The position numbers and the translations under genes are program-made. The notes beneath the pieces are model-generated. The model was not told the DNA's origin, ran no database searches, and worked only from the letters and a program-made list of their open reading frames with translations. Below, piece by piece: positions 16,601 through 21,778 of a DNA stretch of 21,778 nucleotides (position 1 is its first letter; every line of letters begins with the position of its first letter). This stretch comes from an uncultured Piscinibacter sp. (lineage in GTDB: Bacteria > Pseudomonadota > Gammaproteobacteria > Burkholderiales > Burkholderiaceae_C): NCBI RefSeq assembly GCF_937952055.1, contig NZ_CALFYO010000005.1:1-21778 (forward strand), given 5' to 3'.

Positions 16601-16825
16601 GCATCCTCACGAGTAGTAGGAACCGCAGGCCGCCCGGGAGTGCCGAGCGACGTGGCCGCAACGTGACGGGATTGTAGGGGTCGACCTTTCTTCGATCGCC
16701 GTCAACACGCGGGGGGCGCCGTCGGAACACAGGGTCGGCATGGCAAGTAACTGACGAGCTGCCAGCCGCGCTTCAGTCGCTTGCGCCAACTTCGATCGGC
16801 CCGCCGTGCGCTGGGTCGGTTCGGG
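16601..16825 (-). other. leader/promoter region of the amidotransferase gene
   Basis: This 225-base gap separates the deacetylase stop from the amidotransferase start and suggests a separate promoter. On the minus strand TACAAT (complement of 16671-16676) is a good -10 match, and TTGACG (complement of 16700-16705) lies 23 bases further upstream, too far for a standard sigma-70 pair. GAGGATG just before 16600 gives a ribosome binding site. No gene, repeat or clear terminator was seen in the gap. Confidence 0.35.
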
Positions 16826-17785
16826 CTACGCCACCCGCTCTTCTTGCCGCCGCAGATTTGCAAGCAGTCTCGCGCCAAAGCGGAGTTGTCCGCGGTCCCA
16901 CGGCGTAAAGCGCGGAAGCTGGAATCGATCCGAGCGCATCGAGGCTGCGCCCCATGCAGTCGAGACGGCGCAACCGAAGCCGCACTCCTTGGCCATCTGA
17001 ACATGCTCTGCGCCGTAGTCCTGACCCGGCACACCATTCGGGTAGGCAAAGGCGCGAACGGGCTGTCCGAGAATTTCCTCAAGCGTGAGCTTGCTCTCAC
17101 GCATCTCGCGAAGCGCCTCAGCACCTGGAATCTTGGTCAGAATGGGATGGGAGACCGTGTGAGCGCCGATCGCGATCCCGCAGTCGCGCAGCGACCTCAA
17201 CTGCTGCCGATTCATCATTAACGGTGCCGGCGGGTCCACGCCGGCCGCCTCGACGATCACGTCGACGGCATGTGTGCGTTCCTGGCTGGTTCGGTGCTTG
17301 ATCCGCTCAAGCAACTGGTCAATCGCCGCTCGGCGATCAGAGTCGCTGGCCAGCGCATGCCGCCCCAGCCCGGCGGCGTCGAGACGCAGTTCCGGCAGTC
17401 GGCAGGCACGAAGTGCCTCGATCACGCGGTCGTTCCACATGACTGCGCCGTCCAGATACGCGGTCGAAACAAAGACGGTGGCCGGCAGTCCGAGGCTGCG
17501 CAGGATGGGAGCCGCGACCTCCAGGTTGTCCGCATAGCCATCGTCAAACGTGATGGCAATCGCTCTTGACTCGAGATTGCCACGGAACAGAGCTTCTGCC
17601 GCCGCTTCCAGCGGCATCACCCGGAACCACCGCTTGACCCATGACATCTGCTCGGCGAAAGACTGAGCGTCCGGGACCTCCGGAAAGAGTGCATCTCGAC
17701 TCCGCAGCACCCGATGGAAGATCAGGATGCTGAGTCGCGCCGCATTGCCGGAAGGAGATGCCAGCAAGAGAGGAAGCTTGTACAC
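16826..17785 (-). CDS. NodB-type polysaccharide deacetylase
   Basis: This 319-residue carbohydrate esterase 4 homologue removes acetyl groups from a polysaccharide or an intermediate. The NodB domain is clear: ITFDDGYADN (78-87) gives the catalytic base and metal Asp pair, GAHTVSHP (207-214) gives metal ligands His209 and His213, and VRAFAYPNG (243-251) gives the conserved Arg and Pro. The N-terminal SILIFHRVLRSRDALFPE is typical of deacetylases in exopolysaccharide loci. There is no obvious signal peptide, so it may act in the cytoplasm or on a lipid-linked intermediate. It follows the O-antigen-ligase-like gene by 27 bases on the same strand, and no strong ribosome binding site precedes 17785. 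Confidence 0.92.
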   Translation of the reverse strand: MYKLPLLLASPSGNAARLSILIFHRVLRSRDALFPEVPDAQSFAEQMSWVKRWFRVMPLEAAAEALFRGNLESRAIAITFDDGYADNLEVAAPILRSLGLPATVFVSTAYLDGAVMWNDRVIEALRACRLPELRLDAAGLGRHALASDSDRRAAIDQLLERIKHRTSQERTHAVDVIVEAAGVDPPAPLMMNRQQLRSLRDCGIAIGAHTVSHPILTKIPGAEALREMRESKLTLEEILGQPVRAFAYPNGVPGQDYGAEHVQMAKECGFGCAVSTAWGAASMRSDRFQLPRFTPWDRGQLRFGARLLANLRRQEERVA

Positions 17786-17812
17786 GTTATCCGGTGCCCG
17801 TTCAAAGTCTTC

Positions 17813-19180
17813 TCAGCGCGCGGATGACTGGCTCTCGATCAATGACGTGCCAGGCACCGAGTGGGCGCCAGCGGTCGGCCTGACGCTCTGTCGGGATGGG
17901 CCGACGCCAATCTGCAGTACCGACACCAGCGCCGCCAACAGCCAAAACTGCACCTCCGCCATCAAGTAGTCCGTCGCAAGCCCAGCGACCAGCACGACGC
18001 CGAGTGCGCCAAATGCGCCCGAGCCCAGCGTGACGAGTTCCACATCACCGCCTGCGTCGTTCATTCTGCGCAATCGCAGGCCCGCCAGCAGCCCCCAGAG
18101 AACGAGCGAAAGAAAGATCACAGCGCCCGGGATGCCCTGTTCCACCCACGCCGTCATGAACGTGTTGTGCGAGGAACGCCCCGCCTCCTGATCACCCCCC
18201 TCGGCGAGCTTGGCCAGCCACTGCTCATCGAGGTATTTCGGGCTGATGGGAACGGTGCCCCGAAACCCGACACCGGCAGGGTAGTCGAGCGCCATCTGCA
18301 ATTGCGCCTCGAGGATCGCCTTCCTCGAACGCGCGCTCATGTCGGCTTCCTCGCTCTCGGCAGTCACGTCCCCGATTGTGAACATGCGCTCGACGAAGGT
18401 CTTGTCGACCACGATGGCAAAGCCGACAAGGGCAATTGCTGCGATTACCCAGAAGCGCTGTCGATGCTCGCGCGCCTTCGTGAGCGCGATCATCAATCCG
18501 CCCACGGCCAGCCCCAGAAACGCACCTCGGCTGTTTGCAAGGACAAAGCCCTGACCGATCAGGCCAAGGGCCGCCAGAACGACCCAGCGCATCCGACCGC
18601 GTTGCGTCAACAGCAGAACGAATCCGGCCATGGCACCCGTGGCCAGCACCATGCCGAGAGTGTTGGCGTCGTCCATCCCCGGCCCACCGACACCATCGAG
18701 GCGGCCTCCGACACGGCCCGTCCCCATCGCGATCAAGCCCAGTATCCCGCAGCCGAGCACGAGGGCGAATAGCATGTTCCTGATGCCCTCCTTGGTATCG
18801 GCCAACCGGTAGACGAACCAGTACGCGACGAGATACTTGGTGAACTGCACGCTGCCACGCAAATGTTCGTCCGGATCCAGCGCCCAGGGTGTTTGAATCC
18901 ACATCCAGACCGCGTAGGTCGTCAGCAGCACGGCTGGCCCGGAAGCGAGCCAGAGCGGTTTGGTCGCGAGCCGCCCGCGATGGAAGGCAATGGCCAATGC
19001 AGTGACCAGGGCCGACAAGAGCGCCCAGCGAAGATCGGGAAGCATGTACCCCCACCATCTCGACGGTGGATGAACGAAGATCGTCGCGAGGTAGAAGTAC
19101 ATGCCCCAGATCGGGTGCCGCACGAAGGCCAGCACGGAGCACAACGCGCAGAACGCCACGTAAAAGAGGACGCTCAGCAT
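17813..19180 (-). CDS. O-antigen ligase/polymerase family membrane protein (Wzy_C)
   Basis: This 455-residue inner-membrane protein has about ten or more hydrophobic segments and the features of the Wzy_C (PF04932) family. These are a mid-protein VLANSRGAFLGLAVGG followed by a periplasmic loop, then SSHNTFMTAWVEQGIPGAVIF, where the His-Asn after the loop is the family hallmark. Members polymerise lipid-linked repeats (Wzy) or ligate glycans (WaaL, PglL); sequence alone does not separate these. The N-terminal AFVRHPIWGMYFYLATIFVHPP resembles the exosortase-A-associated 'O-glycosylation ligase' group, but this is a resemblance only. The start overlaps the stop of the upstream glycosyltransferase by 7 bases. 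With the flippase at 140-1630 and the GT4 genes it completes a Wzx/Wzy-like set. Confidence 0.88.
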   Translation of the reverse strand: MLSVLFYVAFCALCSVLAFVRHPIWGMYFYLATIFVHPPSRWWGYMLPDLRWALLSALVTALAIAFHRGRLATKPLWLASGPAVLLTTYAVWMWIQTPWALDPDEHLRGSVQFTKYLVAYWFVYRLADTKEGIRNMLFALVLGCGILGLIAMGTGRVGGRLDGVGGPGMDDANTLGMVLATGAMAGFVLLLTQRGRMRWVVLAALGLIGQGFVLANSRGAFLGLAVGGLMIALTKAREHRQRFWVIAAIALVGFAIVVDKTFVERMFTIGDVTAESEEADMSARSRKAILEAQLQMALDYPAGVGFRGTVPISPKYLDEQWLAKLAEGGDQEAGRSSHNTFMTAWVEQGIPGAVIFLSLVLWGLLAGLRLRRMNDAGGDVELVTLGSGAFGALGVVLVAGLATDYLMAEVQFWLLAALVSVLQIGVGPSRQSVRPTAGAHSVPGTSLIESQSSAR

Positions 19181-20421
19181 CGTTCGCGCTGGCTGATGTG
19201 GAGAGGAGACGGAGATGCCGCCTCTGCGGAGACCCCCTTGAGGCGAGTTGCACCGTACAGCAGTTCGAACTGATCCAAGACGATCGATCGCCAGTCGAAG
19301 GACGAGGCGTGGCTTCTCAGCGCGGCCGCCGAAACGCGTGTCTTCACGGTGTCGGTGATCGCAGCAGCGAAATCGAGCGCACTACGACCCTGAACGATGC
19401 GTCCTACACCCACTTTGGTGATCATTTCGCCCACTGCGCCCACGGCAGTGGCGACCACCGGTGTCCCACAGGCCATGGCCTCGAGCACGACGTTAGGCCA
19501 ACCCTCGCGCAACGATGTCAGTGCCAGTACGTCGGCAGCGGCATAGAGCAGGCGAAGCCTCGCCTGTGGAACGACAGCCATGAATCGCACGCGGTCCGCC
19601 ACGCCCAGTGTCTGCGCGGCTGCCTTCAGCGACGAGGCCTGCGGTCCGTCGCCGACGATCGCCAGTTCCCATCCTGGCAGCAACGTCAAGGCCTCGATGG
19701 CCAGAAGTTGGCCCTTCTCAGGCACGAGATTGCCGACGCTCAGCATCAGCGGGGCGCTTCCCAGGCCAAACGCCTCACGCGCGGCGTCGGTCGCCTCAGG
19801 GAAGAACAACTCGGTATCCACACCATTGCGCAGAACACTGACGTTACGCACTGACGGATCAATCTCGAGCAACGAATCGCGAAGCCCCGGGGACACGGTG
19901 ATCACCGCCGCCGCACCCGCCATCGCGGTACGGATCCGCGCACTGATGCCGGGAAGCCGCGCCAGCACATTGACGTCCGTTCCGCGTGCGGTCAGCGTGT
20001 ACGGAATGCCGAAGCGTGCCGACAGCAGCGAGGCTGCGACACCGTCAGGGTAAAGGTAGTGGGCGTCAATGACATCGGGATGAAAGCCTTCGCCCTGCAA
20101 ACGCTTGATCGCGCGCGCCGAAACCAGCGCCATGCTCTCCGGCTGGAAGCGCACCCCCACGCCCGGCAGCATGACGTAGCGGGGATACACCACTTCGATG
20201 CCGCCCGCACGATGCTCGCTCCTGCGCGTGGCGGCGAACTCGGCATACCTGCCGAAGATCGGTGAACGCCAAGGAAACAGCGGTACCGGTGCGACCACCC
20301 GCGCCTCGACGGGCGCATGACACAACAACTGACGCAGGCGGGTCTCGACAAAGATGCCGTGGCGAGGCCGCGCCGCGCTCGGGAAAAGCGACGTGAACGT
20401 CAGGACGCGAAGTGCCCTCAA
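19174..20421 (-). CDS. GT4 family glycosyltransferase (TuaC-like)
   Basis: This retaining glycosyltransferase of 415 residues has a GT-B fold. The N-terminal half begins RVLTFTSLFPSAARPRHGIFVETRL and contains DVIDAHYLYPDGVAAS. The C-terminal half has LSVGNLVPEKGQ and the nucleotide-sugar site REGWPNVVLEAMACGTPVVA, which includes the EX7E motif. The opening is typical of the TuaC-like GT4 group. The start codon is TTG at 20421, supported by AAGGAAGG 6 bases upstream that overlaps the stop of the preceding gene (12 bases away). This places it in one operon with the GT4 before it and the ligase after it. Donor and acceptor are not determined by sequence. Confidence 0.92.
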   Translation of the reverse strand: MRALRVLTFTSLFPSAARPRHGIFVETRLRQLLCHAPVEARVVAPVPLFPWRSPIFGRYAEFAATRRSEHRAGGIEVVYPRYVMLPGVGVRFQPESMALVSARAIKRLQGEGFHPDVIDAHYLYPDGVAASLLSARFGIPYTLTARGTDVNVLARLPGISARIRTAMAGAAAVITVSPGLRDSLLEIDPSVRNVSVLRNGVDTELFFPEATDAAREAFGLGSAPLMLSVGNLVPEKGQLLAIEALTLLPGWELAIVGDGPQASSLKAAAQTLGVADRVRFMAVVPQARLRLLYAAADVLALTSLREGWPNVVLEAMACGTPVVATAVGAVGEMITKVGVGRIVQGRSALDFAAAITDTVKTRVSAAALRSHASSFDWRSIVLDQFELLYGATRLKGVSAEAASPSPLHISQRERC

Positions 20422-20433
20422 GACAGGCCTTCC

Positions 20434-21660
20434 TTAAGCCGGGTCCAGTACCATATTCTCGCAAGCACCGCGACTGACGCTGCGCGCGACGATGCCGTCC
20501 AGCCGCTGCATCGCGGCTTCCCAGCCATGGTGCGTGAGGACGCGTGCGCGCCCGGCCTCGCTCAGGCGCGCGCGTTCGGCCCGATCGCCAACGAGCCGAA
20601 GCACCGCCGAGCACACCTCGTGCGGGGAGTCCGCCGCGAGCAGGTGCTCCCCCGGGACCGCATCAACGCCGCGAGCCGCTACCGTGCTGCAGACCACGGG
20701 CACGCCCATCGCCATCGATTCGAGAATCTTGTTCTGAGTGCCTCGCGCAATCTTCAAGGGAGCCACCGTCACTGCGGATCGCCTCACGTACCGCCGGATG
20801 TCCGGTACTGACCCCGTCACGGTGACGCCGACATGACGTGTCAGCGCCTTGACGCGCGCCGTTGGCGCTGCACCAACGATCTGAAGCCTGAGGGCCGGGC
20901 GCTCGCGCTGGAGCAGGGGCAAGACCTCCGCACAGAAGACTTCCATGCACTGCTCGTTCGGGAAGTAGTCCATGCGCCCCACAAACGAGATCAGGTCCTG
21001 ATCATAGGGTTCCGCGTCCGGACTGAAGAACGCGGCGTCGACGCCGTTGGCGAACCAGTCGACGCGCTCGCGCACGCCCATGCGATGCAGCACGTCCATC
21101 TCACCGGCTGTGGCCACGGTGACGGCATCGAAACGCGCCGCAATCCGGCGCTCGGCGGCCGCCAGCCGCATGCCTTCCCAGCGGTAGCCCCAGGACAGCG
21201 GCCATCGCTTGAACTGCGTGTAGTCGAGCCACTTCTGCGAGTCGACATCACAGAAGTCGATCAGCTTGGGCAGGCCCCTGGCCTGCTCGAGATAGCGTCC
21301 CACCGCCGAGCAGTGGGCAAAGGCGAAGTCGAAGCTCTTTGCGTTCAGCCGCCGTTGCAGCGCACGCGACAGCGCGGCACTGTGGAAATAGGCTTCGGAT
21401 GCGGTCCAACGGGAGGGCAGCGCGGCAGCCATCTTCAGCGTTTGCAAGGAGTCATGAACGCGGATCGCCTCGAACGCGTGGCACTGGCCCGCAATGCCGG
21501 CGGCCTCGGCCAGCTCCTGGTCGCTGCGTACCAGCGACAGGACGGTGACTTCGTGCTCGCGAGAGAGATGCCGGATGACGTGAAACGCCCTCACCTTGCT
21601 GCCGAAGGTGGGCGGGTACGGAAAACGATGCGAAAGAAAAAGTATTCGCATGGCGGTCAC
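20434..21660 (-). CDS. XrtA/PEP-CTERM-associated GT4 glycosyltransferase (TIGR03087-like)
   Basis: This 408-residue GT4 enzyme opens with RILFLSHRFPYPPTFGSKVRAF, followed by LPKLIDFCDVDSQKWLDYT, FVGRMDYFPNEQ and the nucleotide-sugar site GTQNKILESMAMGVPVV. These blocks are diagnostic, to my recollection, of the family annotated as sugar transferase of the PEP-CTERM/EpsH1 (exosortase A) system. It is therefore the best marker in this window for a XrtA-type exopolysaccharide locus. The likely start is GTG at 21660, which overlaps the upstream stop as GTGA and has GAGG 7 bases upstream; an ATG three codons later (21651) is the alternative. It is operonic with the amidotransferase fragment before it and the GT4 after it. 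Confidence 0.93.
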   Translation of the reverse strand: MTAMRILFLSHRFPYPPTFGSKVRAFHVIRHLSREHEVTVLSLVRSDQELAEAAGIAGQCHAFEAIRVHDSLQTLKMAAALPSRWTASEAYFHSAALSRALQRRLNAKSFDFAFAHCSAVGRYLEQARGLPKLIDFCDVDSQKWLDYTQFKRWPLSWGYRWEGMRLAAAERRIAARFDAVTVATAGEMDVLHRMGVRERVDWFANGVDAAFFSPDAEPYDQDLISFVGRMDYFPNEQCMEVFCAEVLPLLQRERPALRLQIVGAAPTARVKALTRHVGVTVTGSVPDIRRYVRRSAVTVAPLKIARGTQNKILESMAMGVPVVCSTVAARGVDAVPGEHLLAADSPHEVCSAVLRLVGDRAERARLSEAGRARVLTHHGWEAAMQRLDGIVARSVSRGACENMVLDPA

Positions 21661-21778
21661 GCGGTGACCTCGCTCAGCCGATCCGCTGCGGGACTCTGAT
21701 CGCGAGGCCTAAGCCCTTGGGCATGGCGCAGGAAGGCCTCGAACATCATCAGCGCCCACAGCGGGCTGCTGTAGTCGC
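21657..21778 (-). CDS. C-terminal fragment of an amidotransferase (asparagine synthase family)
   Basis: The last 39 codons of a minus-strand gene are visible, running off the right edge and ending in a TGA that overlaps the next start as GTGA. The translated tail begins DYSSPLWALMMFEAFLRH. This matches the pattern at the C-terminus of AsnB-type amidotransferases; the full-length homologue at 14771 ends with the comparable YYGTMVWILMMLGLWL. In XrtA loci an asparagine-synthase-family gene usually stands just upstream of the TIGR03087 glycosyltransferase, which fits. The catalytic domains lie outside the window, so the assignment rests on a short tail plus context. Confidence 0.6.
   Translation of the reverse strand, partial: DYSSPLWALMMFEAFLRHAQGLRPRDQSPAADRLSEVTA

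Noticed and set aside
16671..16705. TTGACG and TACAAT as a sigma-70 promoter for the amidotransferase
   Set aside because: The hexamers are good matches but lie 23 bases apart, outside the usual 16-18. The -10 alone is recorded as a possibility within the leader region.

Overview
This window is a GC-rich stretch of bacterial chromosome devoted almost entirely to making, exporting and trimming a surface polysaccharide. The glycosyltransferase at 20434-21660 resembles the TIGR03087 family, which is tied to the exosortase A (XrtA/PEP-CTERM) system. That and the high GC suggest a betaproteobacterium of the Burkholderiales (Rubrivivax/Methylibium/Leptothrix-like). The taxon is an inference, and neither the exosortase gene nor any PEP-CTERM protein lies in the window.

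Layout, left to right. (1) 140-1630 (+): a Wzx-type flippase. (2) 1645-5059 (-): two tandem paralogous lipoproteins with a GH140/DUF4038 (apiosidase-like) domain, each on a long Pro-Ala linker encoded by tandem repeats of different unit length. (3) 5164-10871 (-): a tight six-gene sugar-nucleotide operon. In transcription order it encodes a COG4091 oxidoreductase with a SAF domain, RfbF, a PIG-L deacetylase, a glutamate-1-semialdehyde-type aminotransferase, RfbG and an RmlC/RfbC-like epimerase. It ends at a hairpin that could be a terminator. (4) 10872-11108: a divergent control region. (5) 11109-14667 (+): a translationally coupled trio of GT2 glycosyltransferase, polysaccharide pyruvyl transferase and a third, linker-less GH140-like lipoprotein with a Tat-like signal. 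(6) 14771-21778 (-): an asparagine-synthase-like amidotransferase with a degenerate glutaminase half, a NodB-type polysaccharide deacetylase, an O-antigen ligase/polymerase family membrane protein, two GT4 glycosyltransferases and the C-terminal end of a second probable asparagine-synthase-family amidotransferase.

How it may work together: RfbF and RfbG should make CDP-4-keto-6-deoxyglucose. No rfbH is present, so the usual 3,6-dideoxyhexose branch is not encoded here. The epimerase, aminotransferase, PIG-L protein and COG4091 oxidoreductase look like an alternative branch to an unusual, possibly amino, CDP-sugar. The GT2 and GT4 enzymes would build the repeat unit, the pyruvyl transferase, amidotransferase and deacetylases would decorate it, the flippase would translocate it and the ligase-like protein would polymerise or transfer it. 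The three lipoproteins are candidates for envelope glycosidases that act on this polymer. The most novel elements are the CDP-sugar branch, the triple GH140-like set inside a biosynthetic locus, and the Ser2 amidotransferase.

No tRNA, rRNA, insertion sequence, integrase or CRISPR array was recognised. No gene-free stretch exceeds 300 bases.
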